Shown: piece by piece, positions 34,552 through 43,484 of the stretch
Layout: every line of letters starts with the position of its first letter
How positions within the stretch are numbered: the first letter of the stretch is position 1
From: Bdellovibrionales bacterium
Lineage (GTDB): Bacteria; Bdellovibrionota; Bdellovibrionia; Bdellovibrionales; JAMPXM01
DNA length: 48,852 nt
Assembly (NCBI GenBank): GCA_005808505.1
Contig: SYLX01000090.1
Coordinates: 1 to 48,852 of the forward strand
Direction: 5' to 3'
Program-made: the position numbers and the translations under genes
Notes under the pieces: model-generated
Told to the model about the DNA's origin: nothing
What the model saw: only the letters and a program-made list of their open reading frames with translations
The model's database searches: none

Positions 34552-35322
34552 TTACGAGTTGCGTGGCGGATTTCCGCCGGGTGCCGTTGGACGAGGTCCA
34601 CCGCCACCGCCACCGCCGCCTCCACCACCACGACCGCCGCGACGGCGTTTGCGTTTTTGGCCACCTCCGCCTGCACCTGCACCGCCGCCAGGAGCGTTGG
34701 TGTTCCCACCGGCTCCTCCGGCATTTTGCGAAGCACCGGCTTGCGGTTTGTCACCACGCGGAGGTCGAGGATCACGTCGACGACCTTCTTCATTGCCACC
34801 ACGAGGTGGTCGATCGTTCCCGCCCTGCGGACGATCTTCGCGGCGCTTTTGCGCGGGTTGATTCAAAGGCGTCGTACCAACCGCAGATCCGCGAGCCATA
34901 GGTTCGCTGACCGGTGTTTCACTGCTCTCATCTTCGTCGTCGACCGAAGCGGTGCGCGTGTGCGCGTCTTCAATTCGATCGTCTTTGATGTTCGCTTTCT
35001 TACTGCGCTTACCAGTGATCGGTTCGTTTTGTTTTGCGACCTGCTCCGCAAGATCAACCGTGATGTCGCCAAAACATTTGAGCTGACATGAAAGGCGCCG
35101 ACGATCGATGAAGTGGCCCGTTCCGATCAGTGAAAGCTCTTCGCTTCCTGGAGGCAACACGTTGTGATCGCCATCGATTACGCGCACGCGACATTCGGCG
35201 CACGAGGGAACACCTCGGCAAACCGATTTGATGTAAAGACCGTTATCCTGCGCGACGTGCATGACGCTTTCGCCTGGCTTGATCTCGAACTCGACGTTCT
35301 GGGGAACGAATTTCACTTTCAT
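34552..35322 (-). CDS. 2Fe-2S ferredoxin fused to a long Arg/Gly-rich tail
   Basis: 256 residues. Residues 1-100 are a ferredoxin: Cys35-x5-Cys41-x2-Cys44-x34-Cys79 (VCRGVPSCAEC and RLSCQLKC) bind a 2Fe-2S cluster. From about 100 the protein is disordered: a charged acidic stretch, then Pro/Arg/Asn-rich segments, then QKRKRRRGGRGG followed by a run of glycines and PRPTAPGG. Such RGG/Gly-rich tails bind RNA or drive phase separation in other proteins, but are very rare on ferredoxins. The tail is in frame and its codons follow the same strand's use, so it is not an assembly slip by eye. It lies after tyrS by 60 bp, in the fau-rny-tyrS unit. Confidence 0.85.
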   Translation of the reverse strand: MKVKFVPQNVEFEIKPGESVMHVAQDNGLYIKSVCRGVPSCAECRVRVIDGDHNVLPPGSEELSLIGTGHFIDRRRLSCQLKCFGDITVDLAEQVAKQNEPITGKRSKKANIKDDRIEDAHTRTASVDDEDESSETPVSEPMARGSAVGTTPLNQPAQKRREDRPQGGNDRPPRGGNEEGRRRDPRPPRGDKPQAGASQNAGGAGGNTNAPGGGAGAGGGGQKRKRRRGGRGGGGGGGGGGGPRPTAPGGNPPRNS

Positions 35323-35382
35323 CGCGCTACAGTTTCTTTCGATAGGGCTCTTTCAAATAAGCCAGTTCTAATTATCGCCCGC

Positions 35383-36621
35383 TCAGCCGATCATGAGTTT
35401 CATGAACTTCTTTTTGCCGACTTTTACGACGACTTCGTCGCCCGTTTTAAAGTCGAATTTCACGCGCGGCTGAGTCACTTTGCTTCCCGCGATCTCCACG
35501 GCGTTACTTTGGATCAAGCGACGTGCTTCCGAAGTCGACGGCACAAGCTCGCAATCTTTCAACAACGCCGCGACGTCGACTTCATCGTTAAAATGAGTCG
35601 CCGGCACGCGAAACTCTGGCATCTGATCCGGCAGACCTTTGTCGACGAAGATGCGATTAAATTCCTCAACCGCCGCTTCGCCGGCAGCCGCCCCGTGGTA
35701 ACGAGCCACGATCTGCTTAGCGAGTTCAACTTTGACGTTACGAGGATTGAGCCGGCCTGAACGCATCTCGGTCTTTAAACGCTCAAGCTCCGAAACCGAT
35801 ACATCGGTGAGGAGCTCGTAGTAACGCATCATCAACTCATCGGAGATCCGCATCGTCTTGCCGAACATATCGCGAGGCGTGTCTTCAAAGGCGATGTAGT
35901 TATCAAGACTCTTCGACATCTTGTTCACGCCGTCGAGGCCTTCAAGGAGCGGCGTCGTCAAAATGCACTGAGGCTCTTGCCCGTAGGACTTCTGGAGATC
36001 ACGACCGACGAGCAAGTTGAAGCGTTGATCGGATCCACCAAGCTCGACGTCAGCGCGAAGTGCTACCGAGTCGTAGCCTTGAACGAGAGGATACAAGAAC
36101 TCGTGGATCGCAATCGGCGTCCCCGACTTGTAGCGCTTCTCAAAATCGTCGCGCTCAAGCATGCGCGCCACGGTGTATTGCGAAGACAGGCGAATGAAAT
36201 CAGCCGGCGACATCTTGTCAAACCAAGAAGCGTTCCACGCAAGCTCGCTCTTTTTCTCATCGAGGATGCGGTAAGCCTGCTTCACGTACGTTTTTGCGTT
36301 TTCGTTGATCGTCTCGCGGCTCAGCGGAGGACGAGCTTCGTTCTTGCCCGAAGGGTCGCCGATTTGCGCCGTGAAATCGCCCACCAAAAAAATCACCTGG
36401 TGACCGAAGTCTTGAAACTGCTTCATTTTGTTCATGAGCACAGAGTGCCCTAAGTGGAGATCAGGCCGCGTAGGATCGAATCCCGCCTTCACGCGCAGAG
36501 GCTTGTTATCGCGATAAGCACGCTCAAGTTTTTTGAGCATCTCTTCTTCGGAAACAAGATCGACGATCCCTTTTTTCAGCTCTTTAAGCTGCTCACTGGG
36601 CGTTGCGGGAAAATGAGCCAT
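35383..36621 (-). CDS. tyrS: Tyrosyl-tRNA synthetase
   Basis: 412 residues, of the shorter TyrRS type. The class I motifs are HLGH (56-59, HIGH) and KMSKS (234-238). [12 protein letters not shown] and the GGSDQRFN segment bind tyrosine and ATP. The C-terminal 60 residues are an S4 RNA-binding domain ([19 protein letters not shown]). It charges tRNA-Tyr in the cytoplasm. The start is 11 bp after the stop of RNase Y, so they form an operon. No T-box or other leader is possible here, since the gene is internal in the operon. Confidence 0.97.
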   Translation of the reverse strand: MAHFPATPSEQLKELKKGIVDLVSEEEMLKKLERAYRDNKPLRVKAGFDPTRPDLHLGHSVLMNKMKQFQDFGHQVIFLVGDFTAQIGDPSGKNEARPPLSRETINENAKTYVKQAYRILDEKKSELAWNASWFDKMSPADFIRLSSQYTVARMLERDDFEKRYKSGTPIAIHEFLYPLVQGYDSVALRADVELGGSDQRFNLLVGRDLQKSYGQEPQCILTTPLLEGLDGVNKMSKSLDNYIAFEDTPRDMFGKTMRISDELMMRYYELLTDVSVSELERLKTEMRSGRLNPRNVKVELAKQIVARYHGAAAGEAAVEEFNRIFVDKGLPDQMPEFRVPATHFNDEVDVAALLKDCELVPSTSEARRLIQSNAVEIAGSKVTQPRVKFDFKTGDEVVVKVGKKKFMKLMIG

Positions 36622-36632
36622 GAGTTCCTCTC

Positions 36633-38210
36633 TTAGCGCGCGTGTTCGATGACGCGGACTTCACGGACAACGGTGACTTTAACTTGGCCGGGATAACTCA
36701 ACTCACGTTCGATCTTGCGAGCGATATCGTAAGAGAGCATCGAGGCCTGTTCATCCGTGACTCGGCTCGACTCAACAAGAACGCGCAACTCTTTTCCGGT
36801 CTGTACGGCGAACGTGCGCACAACACCGTCGAAGGAGTTTCCGATCGACTCCATGTCTTCCATGCGGCGAATGTAAGAATCCATCGACTGGCGACGAGCA
36901 CCAGGACGCGAATTCGAAAGAACGTTTGCCGCCTGAACGAGAAACGCCAGCACCGAGCTCGGACGCTCATCATCGTGGTGCGCACGAACAGCGTGGCAAA
37001 CTTGTTCGTTCTCGCCGTATTTTTTGAGGAACTCCGCACCCGTGATCGCGTGCGAGCCTTCGACCGTGTGATCAAGACCTTTACCGATATCGTGCAGAAG
37101 TCCCGCGCGACGAGCACGCTTCACGTCAACCCCGAGTTCCGCCGCCATCATGCCGGCAAGAAAGCCAACTTCGATGGAGTGTTGAAGAACGTTTTGCGTA
37201 AGCGTGTGACGGTATTTGAGTCCGCCAAGAACTTTCACGATCTCGGGGTGAACGCCAGCGAGACCCAATTCGAAGACCGCTTTTTCTCCGTCTTCTTTCA
37301 TGATCTTGAAGATTTCTTTTTTCACCTTCTCGATCACTTCTTCGATCCGCGCCGGGTGAACGCGGCCGTCTTCCATCAACTTCTCGAGAGCTTTGCGAGC
37401 CACTTCGCGACGAACGGGATCGAAGCTTGAAATCACAACCGCTTCGGGCGTCTCATCGACGATCAGGTCGACACCGCAAGCCGCTTCGAGGGCGCGAATA
37501 TTCCGGCCTTCGCGACCGATGATCTTACCCTTCATCTCTTCGTTCGGGAGATTGATTACGCTCACCGTCCGCTCGGATGTGTACTCACCCGCGTAGCGCG
37601 CAACCGCCATCGCGATGATGCGCTTGGCTTTTCCGTCGGCTTCCGCTTTCGCTTCCTCTTCGATTTCGAGAGCGCGCTTAGCTGCTTCGGTACGCGCATC
37701 TTGCGTGAGCGCATCGATCATCTCTTTCTTCGCGTCCGCCGCCGAGAGACCCGATGCCGTTTCGATTCTCGCGCGCAGCTCATCTTGCTTCCGCTGAGCT
37801 TCGAGTTCGAGTTCAACCAGGCGCTTTTCCGCGATCTTCAACTTCTCATCGCGTGCGGCGATTTCTTGAAGTTTCGTTTCGAGCTCCGCTTCTTTTCCCT
37901 GAAACTCTTTTTCGAGCTTCGCTTCTTTATCGACGAGGTTTTTTTCTTCCTGCTGCAGCTTTTGCTTCTGCTTTTGGATATCGTTCTCAGCGGTCTTGCG
38001 GGCGCGCGCTTCGAAATCTTTCGCCCGTTGTTTGGAGTCGCGATCAATGCGCTGGGCTTCGGAGCGCGCTTTCGTCAGGGTGCGCTCGGCTTCGTCTTCG
38101 GCGCCTTTTTTCGTTTTCTCATCGCGCATGCGTTTCATGTAGATAGCGCCGACGGCGCCGACGAAGAGGCCGATGATGGCCATCAGGACTGGAACAAGAA
38201 TCTCGTTCAT
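36633..38210 (-). CDS. rny: Ribonuclease Y
   Basis: 525 residues from the ATG at 38208-38210, chosen for AAGGAAG upstream and the [20 protein letters not shown] membrane anchor. A long charged coiled coil (about 30-190) follows, then a KH domain ([15 protein letters not shown]), and an HD domain ([18 protein letters not shown]). It is an endonuclease that starts mRNA decay at the inner membrane, found widely in Firmicutes and in some Proteobacteria-like groups lacking RNase E. The start overlaps the stop of the cyclo-ligase gene by four bases. It is the second gene of a four-gene unit. Confidence 0.95.
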   Translation of the reverse strand: MNEILVPVLMAIIGLFVGAVGAIYMKRMRDEKTKKGAEDEAERTLTKARSEAQRIDRDSKQRAKDFEARARKTAENDIQKQKQKLQQEEKNLVDKEAKLEKEFQGKEAELETKLQEIAARDEKLKIAEKRLVELELEAQRKQDELRARIETASGLSAADAKKEMIDALTQDARTEAAKRALEIEEEAKAEADGKAKRIIAMAVARYAGEYTSERTVSVINLPNEEMKGKIIGREGRNIRALEAACGVDLIVDETPEAVVISSFDPVRREVARKALEKLMEDGRVHPARIEEVIEKVKKEIFKIMKEDGEKAVFELGLAGVHPEIVKVLGGLKYRHTLTQNVLQHSIEVGFLAGMMAAELGVDVKRARRAGLLHDIGKGLDHTVEGSHAITGAEFLKKYGENEQVCHAVRAHHDDERPSSVLAFLVQAANVLSNSRPGARRQSMDSYIRRMEDMESIGNSFDGVVRTFAVQTGKELRVLVESSRVTDEQASMLSYDIARKIERELSYPGQVKVTVVREVRVIEHAR

Positions 38211-38827
38211 GAGGACTTCCTTTCCGACAAGACGTCGGATTGCGGGCCGCTCTCGCGGCCGAACAGGCGGGATTGGGTCACGACCCAATCCATCGGGATG
38301 TCGAAGCTCTCGACCGCGATCTCGTCTTCCGAAATCTGCAGATCGTGCGCGACGCCGATTTTCAATGGTTGAACATGGTTGTTGGATTCAATCTCGGCCA
38401 AAGCGCGGTCGTAATAACCGCGACCTCTTCCGAGGCGGTTGCATTTCTTGTCGAAGGCGAGCGCTGGGATCACGAGCCCAACGAGTTCCTTCATCGCGAC
38501 TTTGTCGGCGCGAGAAGGCTCAGGCTCCAAGATTCCCCAGCGGCTCAACGAAAAACTTGTCTGCTCATGCGGGCGGTAGAACGAGATATGTTCGCCCTCA
38601 ACGCGCGGATAGACCCAGTCGATCTTTTCGAGAGATTTGATAGCAGGTCGGATGTCGGGTTCAAAACCCGTCGGCTGAAAACCGGCCCAGCAACCTGACT
38701 GACGACTGAGCAGTCGCGTGAGGCGCGCATTCAACGCTTGAAGCGCCGATGCGTTTTCGAGCGCAGCTTCCGATCCCCCTTTGAGAAGGGCGCGAAAAGC
38801 TTGGCGCAGTTCCGGTTTCGATTTCAT
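38207..38827 (-). CDS. 5-formyltetrahydrofolate cyclo-ligase
   Basis: 206 residues from the ATG at 38825-38827, with GGGGA upstream; a TTG four codons earlier has no better site. The ATP and folate motif NRLGRGRGYYDRAL is present about residues 130-143, with the family's ALAFDKK and PMDWVVTQ segments. It converts 5-formyl-THF to 5,10-methenyl-THF using ATP, a one-carbon pool repair step. The gene stop overlaps the RNase Y start. Upstream lies a 153-base gap and then zapA: the same order as zapA-ssrS-ygfA of gamma-proteobacteria, where the gap holds 6S RNA. Confidence 0.85.
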   Translation of the reverse strand: MKSKPELRQAFRALLKGGSEAALENASALQALNARLTRLLSRQSGCWAGFQPTGFEPDIRPAIKSLEKIDWVYPRVEGEHISFYRPHEQTSFSLSRWGILEPEPSRADKVAMKELVGLVIPALAFDKKCNRLGRGRGYYDRALAEIESNNHVQPLKIGVAHDLQISEDEIAVESFDIPMDWVVTQSRLFGRESGPQSDVLSERKSS

Positions 38828-38980
38828 GAAAGTCCCCAAAAAATTCTGGGGGCTAATGCGAATCAGTGGCGAGTCGGGATTTCAAAGGCAAAGCCCTCAC
38901 GAAACCGTGAGCGTAGCTATGTGCCTATCAATCAAATAACCGAATCTCAGTATCGGATGCCGAATGCGCGAGAGTTTTCG
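38828..38980 (-). ncRNA. ssrS: Candidate 6S RNA between zapA and the cyclo-ligase gene
   Basis: 153 bases between zapA and the folate cyclo-ligase gene, the place where 6S RNA lies in many proteobacteria. The minus strand can fold as a rod: an apical hairpin at 38886-38926 (outer AGGCA/TGCCT, then AGCT/GGCT and CTCACG/CGTGAG with a GTTT loop), an open region, and a lower stem of GAG(AT)TCGG with CCGACTC. The 5' side reads CTGAG, ATTCGG and an AT-rich stretch that resembles the pRNA start bubble. I cannot compute covariance. The ends are estimates; the RNA could start inside zapA. Confidence 0.4.
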
Positions 38981-39472
38981 TTATACGTCCAGGTTCGACT
39001 CTCGAGGACTATGCATCTCACCAGTGGAATCTTCTTCTTGCTGGTTTGCTTCGAGCTTCTTCTCAGCTCGTTCACCGTTCGTTTGGAGCCCCGTCATGCG
39101 AGAACTCTCCAACTCCGTGATCACCTTGAGTGCTTTCGACTCAAGTTTCTCGAGCTCCTGTTTCGCTTTGCGCTTGAGCATCAGATACTCTTCCGCCAGA
39201 TGCAGAGACGCGAGGATCGCGGCATTCTGAATCGAACCGGTCTTTGTGAGAGGAAGGGCTTCGCGGACTTTACCGTCGACGAGGGCCACCAGTTCGTTCA
39301 CGGTCTCATCATCGTGGGCGGACTTCAAACGCAGAGGAACACCCGCGATGACGACTTCGAAGAGTCGCGCGCGGGGCTCGCCGTCTTGAACCGCGCTCTC
39401 AGCTTGCGAAGCAAGGGAGGCGCCGGCCTTTGCGGCATGAGTGATCTCGGTTTTCGGAGATTTCTCAATCAT
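38981..39472 (-). CDS. zapA: Cell division protein ZapA
   Basis: 163 residues from the ATG at 39470-39472; an in-frame TTG two codons upstream is less likely. Residues 30-105 carry the ZapA domain (LFEVVIAGVPLRLKSAHDDE, then VNELVALVDGKVREA), followed by a coiled coil (ILASLHLAEEYLMLKRKAKQEL, in parts) and an acidic tail that is longer than in short ZapA proteins. ZapA binds FtsZ and helps the division ring to bundle. It follows ftsY by 139 bp and may share its transcript. The long N-terminal and C-terminal extensions are unusual and low in complexity. Confidence 0.85.
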   Translation of the reverse strand: MIEKSPKTEITHAAKAGASLASQAESAVQDGEPRARLFEVVIAGVPLRLKSAHDDETVNELVALVDGKVREALPLTKTGSIQNAAILASLHLAEEYLMLKRKAKQELEKLESKALKVITELESSRMTGLQTNGERAEKKLEANQQEEDSTGEMHSPRESNLDV

Positions 39473-39611
39473 GTCCAAACACTACGCTAAAAACTGAACC
39501 TCGTGGAGTCCATTTTCTGAGTGCGTGGCAAAAATAAACAGATAAGTGCGAATCGCGGCGCGCAACAGATGTCGAGATCAAAGCCGTTAGCCACCGCCCC
39601 GCGAGACCATC

Positions 39612-40967
39612 TTAGATGATCGAATCGACGAACTCCTGAGACGAGAAGCGTCGCAAATCGTCGATTCCCTCACCGACTCCGATCAGTTTGATCGGAAGCT
39701 TCAATTCGTGCGCAAGACCTACCGCAACTCCACCTTTTGCTGAACCGTCGAGCTTCGTGAGCACAACGCCGGTCACGGTCAAGGCTTGGTGGAACTCGCG
39801 AGCCTGAATGAGCGCGTTCTGACCTGAATTTGCGTCCAAAACGAGCAACGTTTCATGGGGAGCCTCGGCGATGAGCTTCATGAGAACCCGCTTCATCTTT
39901 TTGAGTTCTTCCATCAGGTTCTTCTGGGTATGCAGACGCCCTGCAGTATCAATGATCACCACATCAAAGCCGTTACTCTTTGCGCGCTCGACCGCTTGGT
40001 AAGCGACCGCACTCGGATCGGTCACGCCGTCGGGGCTGAAAATTTCAACTTGAGCTCGCTCCGTCCAAATCTTGAGCTGATCACCCGCCGCAGCGCGGAA
40101 GGTGTCGCCGGCCGCGACCAAAACTTTGCGACCCGACTTTGCAATCCGGCTCGCGAGTTTTCCGATCGTTGTCGTTTTTCCGGCACCGTTGACCCCAACC
40201 ACCATGAGCACGGCGGGCTTGAGATCCCAAATCTTCAGGTGCTCAAGACCCTCGATGTAGTCTTCGCTTCCGTGGTGAGAGTGTTGATCCGTCTCGACAA
40301 CGCGGAGATGACGACCTTCGGCGGTGTCTTCGTTCGTAACGAGGGCTCCATCAACGGTGCCGAAGATCATGAGCATCTCGTCTTTCAAAGCCAAACGTAC
40401 GGCTTCGAAACCTTCGGACCCGTTGCTCTTCACGCGTGCTTCGACTGCTCCCAACAGACGCTGAACCGTCTGTGGACCAAGATCCGACGTATAGAGAATC
40501 TCTTCGAGCTGCTCGAGTTCATCGGGCGTGAAGGTCGGCTTGGAGCCAAAGAGACTCTTGATGCGACCGAAGAAGGATGAGCGCGTATTTGCGAGTGCAC
40601 TTTCGAGAGGTTTTCCGCGATCACGTTGAATCTCTTCAATCGTGTGCGGCATCGGCGGCGGCGAAACTTTTGACGATCCACCCGGAAGAGTCGCTAAATC
40701 GGCAGGAGCATCATCTGCGGGAATCTCCTGCAGCGGGCGCGCTGGCTCCGCGTTCAAACGATCCGTCAATGCCTCTGGGTAGGCGGTTCCGGCGAGCGTG
40801 CTTTCGTGAGGCGACCGCGGCGGGGGTGTGTGGAGCAAATCCGTCGGGCGACGATTGCCGCGAATAAGTTTGACTCCGACGAACGCCAAGAGCGTCAGGA
40901 GGACAACCCCGATCGCGACCAAAATATAAAAAGAATCGGGACCGAAAAGCGATTCCACAGCTTCCAT
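39612..40967 (-). CDS. ftsY: Signal recognition particle receptor FtsY
   Basis: 451 residues from the ATG at 40965-40967, with TGGAG upstream. A membrane anchor (about 10-30, LFGPDSFYILVAIGVVLLTL) is fused to a Pro-rich acidic linker and then the NG domain: P-loop GVNGAGKTTTIGKLA (about 257), DTFRAAAGDQL, DTAGRLHTQKNLMEEL and TKLDGSAKGG. It is the GTPase receptor that delivers SRP and nascent membrane proteins to the Sec translocon. The transmembrane N-terminus differs from E. coli FtsY, which is only peripherally attached, but is seen in other Gram-negative groups. The promoter is at 41013-41041. Confidence 0.95.
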   Translation of the reverse strand: MEAVESLFGPDSFYILVAIGVVLLTLLAFVGVKLIRGNRRPTDLLHTPPPRSPHESTLAGTAYPEALTDRLNAEPARPLQEIPADDAPADLATLPGGSSKVSPPPMPHTIEEIQRDRGKPLESALANTRSSFFGRIKSLFGSKPTFTPDELEQLEEILYTSDLGPQTVQRLLGAVEARVKSNGSEGFEAVRLALKDEMLMIFGTVDGALVTNEDTAEGRHLRVVETDQHSHHGSEDYIEGLEHLKIWDLKPAVLMVVGVNGAGKTTTIGKLASRIAKSGRKVLVAAGDTFRAAAGDQLKIWTERAQVEIFSPDGVTDPSAVAYQAVERAKSNGFDVVIIDTAGRLHTQKNLMEELKKMKRVLMKLIAEAPHETLLVLDANSGQNALIQAREFHQALTVTGVVLTKLDGSAKGGVAVGLAHELKLPIKLIGVGEGIDDLRRFSSQEFVDSII

Positions 40968-41012
40968 CTCGTGCACTCCAAACAATTCAGTTTTTTTTCA
41001 AAAACCGGCGCC

Positions 41013-41041
41013 ATCCTAAGGGCGCCGCGCCTAGCGGTCAA
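41013..41041 (-). promoter_or_regulatory. Promoter of ftsY
   Basis: Minus strand TTGACC (five of six consensus) and TAGGAT, 17 bases apart, with the -10 box 46 bases upstream of the ATG. A GGCGCC inverted repeat (CGGCGCC/GGCGCCG) flanks the -10 box. The boxes almost match those of the ABC operon promoter at 9827-9854. Confidence 0.6.
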
Positions 41042-41225
41042 GAACGCCCCGAGTGTGTGTTCAGAGGGATAAATATCGGCGACTTACGACCGTTATACCT
41101 TCGTTCGTTAACAACTTAAGCATGGGTACCAGGTACCTTTTGCTCGTTCGGTCGATTGGGAATGAGCCCGACGGACCGACCATCTTTCGATCACTAAAAA
41201 CCCGACAGGGTGAAAAGGAGACCTC

Positions 41226-41438
41226 ATGGAAGACCAAAACAAGTTCCAGAACAACGATCTCTCGAACTCGACTCCTGAACAAAAAGAAGGCCTTCGCGAC
41301 CGCCTCGGCGACGCGATCGAAAAAGTTGGCCACAAGATTTCGGAAGCTGGCATGCCCGGCGTTGGCCAAAAGATTCATGACCTCGGCGATAGCCTCGAGA
41401 AGAAACACGACAACCCCGATCACCCGCACGACGTGTAA
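41226..41438 (+). CDS. Small hydrophilic protein, unknown function
   Basis: 70 residues from an ATG with AAAAGGAG eight bases upstream. It is rich in Asp, Lys, Asn and His with no hydrophobic core; the middle part (EKVGHKISEAGMPGVGQKIHDLG) repeats G-[HQ]-K-I at about an 18-residue interval. It resembles stress-related, intrinsically disordered small proteins in character only. A strong terminator follows. Promoter boxes are not clear; upstream lies a palindromic GGTACC pair near 41126-41138. Confidence 0.65.
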   Translation: MEDQNKFQNNDLSNSTPEQKEGLRDRLGDAIEKVGHKISEAGMPGVGQKIHDLGDSLEKKHDNPDHPHDV

Positions 41439-41470
41439 TCCACGCTAGCTTCTAGCGAGGACGGAAAAAG

Positions 41471-41501
41471 AAAACGCCCCGGCGATGAACCGGGGCGTTT
41501 T
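41471..41501. terminator. Bidirectional terminator between convergent genes
   Basis: Perfect 12-base arms AAAACGCCCCGG and CCGGGGCGTTTT around a 7-base loop. T-rich sequence follows on both strands (GCTTTTTG on plus; CTTTTTCC on minus). It serves the small gene at 41226-41438 and the barrel gene at 41547-42170. Confidence 0.85.
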
Positions 41502-41546
41502 GCTTTTTGCGGTGGAGGACTTTTCTGTCAGGTTTCAGGGCGAAAA

Positions 41547-42170
41547 TTAGAGACGGAACGGAGCGCTGACCGTGATCATCCACGTCGTCGACTGCGCATC
41601 CGTCACGGCCGTTGAGCTGGAGCTGATATCAGATTCGCCGCCCGCACCTTTAAACTTGCCGTATTTATTGAGAAGAAGCTCAAGGTTGAGCGCGACAAAC
41701 GGGAGTCCCGTGAAGCCAGCACCCAGCTTAAAGTTTGTTCCGCCCGAGAACTTTTCATCGACGCTCTTCTTCAGCGTCAGCTCGTTCATCAGACCGTAGC
41801 CTGCGTACGCCTGGAGCAAAGGGACTTTTACGCCGACAACAGCATACAAGTTGCTGCCTGTGTACGTACCATCTACTGAGCTTGCGCCCGAGGGCTTTTC
41901 GCTATTTTTATAAGAGCCGTTCGACAAGCTGTAGTCAGCAGCGAACCAGAGAAGCGGCATCGCGTAACCTACTCGGCCACCAAATGTCGTGCCGGCCATC
42001 GTATCGGAGTAGCTGCCCGACACTCCGAAGGGCGTGTTCTTCGCAGTTCCTGCACCAACGCCGATGTAAGGCTCAAGGAGCAAATCGGCTTTTGCCGGCA
42101 AAGCCATCATGGTAAGAGCGGCGATTGCTAGTGACGAAAGTGACTTTAGAGACGGGCGCATGAAACGCAT
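41547..42170 (-). CDS. Outer-membrane beta-barrel protein
   Basis: 207 residues from the ATG at 42168-42170, with GAGGAAAC six bases upstream. A signal peptide (hydrophobic core LSSLAIAALTMMALP, cleavage after AKA) is followed by alternating beta strands with aromatic girdles (LLLEPYIGVGAG, TTFGGRVGYAMP, WFAADYSLSN, NLYAVVGVKVP) and a final strand ending PFRL. Eight strands can be counted roughly, as in small OmpA-like or OmpW-like barrels. No family name can be fixed. It could be a porin or an adhesin. It is 120 bp downstream of the GT-C gene, perhaps with its own promoter. Confidence 0.75.
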   Translation of the reverse strand: MRFMRPSLKSLSSLAIAALTMMALPAKADLLLEPYIGVGAGTAKNTPFGVSGSYSDTMAGTTFGGRVGYAMPLLWFAADYSLSNGSYKNSEKPSGASSVDGTYTGSNLYAVVGVKVPLLQAYAGYGLMNELTLKKSVDEKFSGGTNFKLGAGFTGLPFVALNLELLLNKYGKFKGAGGESDISSSSTAVTDAQSTTWMITVSAPFRL

Positions 42171-42290
42171 CGGTTTCCTCCTGAAGATTCTGTCCTCTAT
42201 CAAAATCCGATTAAGCAGGATCCACAAGGCCGGATGCTTGATTTCGCGTTCTCTTCGCTCCCTATCTGGATCAGGGTCTAGGCGCCACGT

Positions 42291-43442
42291 TCAGAATCCC
42301 CAACCGCCGCGGTTTAACCGGATCGCTAAAGCGAGTTGAAGAAGAAAACTCACGACCATAAAAACGGACAGTGCTGCATACAAAAAGATCCTCGTGGATC
42401 TTCGTGCGGAGTGTTTGGCCATCATCAAAACCGGCAAAATCAGGATCGCGACCAATGGCCAATCGTAACGGAAAACACTTCGCCAAAAAGCCTGGTTCCG
42501 CGAAAAGGCTGCGATCGCAACAACTGTTGCAAGCAGTAGCCACTCTTTTCGGCGCACGAGCCAAACACAGACGCCGACGAGAAGGAGAGTCGAAGCTACA
42601 GGCAAGACAGTCGACTGCAGCCAAAGCCACATCTTCGTCGGCTGCGCGGCCGAAGGAGGATCGAAAAGTTCCTGAAGGTGGTAGACGAGCCCGGTAAAGA
42701 AATAGCCGCGAGGCATTTTGAAAACGCGCTGAGCATCTAGAAAGTAAAAGGGCTGCTTCGTAACGAGGTAATTCGCCGTTACGTAGAGACCAAGCGTTGC
42801 GAGCACGGAAGCGGCAAACCAACGACGAAAAGCCGCCCAGATTAAAAGCGCGTACCCCGTAATTCGAATCCACGGAGCAAAAAAAGCGCCGATTCCTCCG
42901 GCGGCTTTCCATCCCCAGTGAAGAGTTTTCGGATTTGCGAGCGCAATCGGCATCAAAAGCCAAAGCCATGCGTAGAAGAGCGCATCGGAGTAAGGCATGA
43001 ACGCGTAGAAAGCTGCGGGATAGGAAAGTTGAAAAACGAAGATCCACCAGACCGGAACTTGGAACCGTTTACCTATGAGTTCACTTGCCGCGACACTTCC
43101 GACGAAGAAGAAAATCGTATTGAGGATGAGTGCGATCAAGTTGAACGGTTGACGAGTGACTTCGGAAATTGAGCCGGTGATCCACGAGAAGCCCGGCGGA
43201 AAAACGAGCGTCGTCGGATCTTTGCCGTAGCCCTCGTTCCAAATGCGAAAGTACCAGACAGCATCCCAGCGGTGCCAGCCGTCGACCCACTTCGGAAAAT
43301 CTTTGGGTCCATCGGTGAACCAAAAAACAGCCGCAAACCACAATGCATAAATCGCGATATAAAAGCCCAACCGATTTTTGAAAAGGTCAACGATCAAGCT
43401 GGGCGTTGGATTTTCGGGAGCAGTGAGATCAGCGGGCGTCAT
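42291..43442 (-). CDS. PIG-V-like GT-C membrane mannosyltransferase
   Basis: 383 residues with about nine hydrophobic segments. The first outside loop has RWDAVWYFRIWNEGYGKD: a Trp-Asp-x2-Trp-Tyr motif that in PIG-V/mannosyltransferase 2 relatives carries the catalytic aspartate. VFPPGFSWITG and YSDALFYAWLWL also fit this family. It probably transfers a sugar from a lipid-linked donor to a glycolipid or protein in the periplasm. The acceptor is unknown. It lies 42 bp downstream of the small secreted protein gene, likely in the same transcript. Confidence 0.7.
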   Translation of the reverse strand: MTPADLTAPENPTPSLIVDLFKNRLGFYIAIYALWFAAVFWFTDGPKDFPKWVDGWHRWDAVWYFRIWNEGYGKDPTTLVFPPGFSWITGSISEVTRQPFNLIALILNTIFFFVGSVAASELIGKRFQVPVWWIFVFQLSYPAAFYAFMPYSDALFYAWLWLLMPIALANPKTLHWGWKAAGGIGAFFAPWIRITGYALLIWAAFRRWFAASVLATLGLYVTANYLVTKQPFYFLDAQRVFKMPRGYFFTGLVYHLQELFDPPSAAQPTKMWLWLQSTVLPVASTLLLVGVCVWLVRRKEWLLLATVVAIAAFSRNQAFWRSVFRYDWPLVAILILPVLMMAKHSARRSTRIFLYAALSVFMVVSFLLQLALAIRLNRGGWGF

Positions 43443-43484
43443 GGTCCTCTCGCCCGCCTATCCTCGTCGGCCTCTCCCGAATCG

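Noticed and set aside
34241-34802. Minus- and plus-strand frames in the gap before gpmA and across the ferredoxin tail
   Set aside because: Frames in the gap lack RBS and cross the hairpins; those over the tail are shadows of the glycine-rich coding sequence.
41061-41429. 122-codon minus-strand frame opposite the small hydrophilic protein gene
   Set aside because: The plus-strand gene has a perfect RBS and terminator; the minus frame has no start signals.
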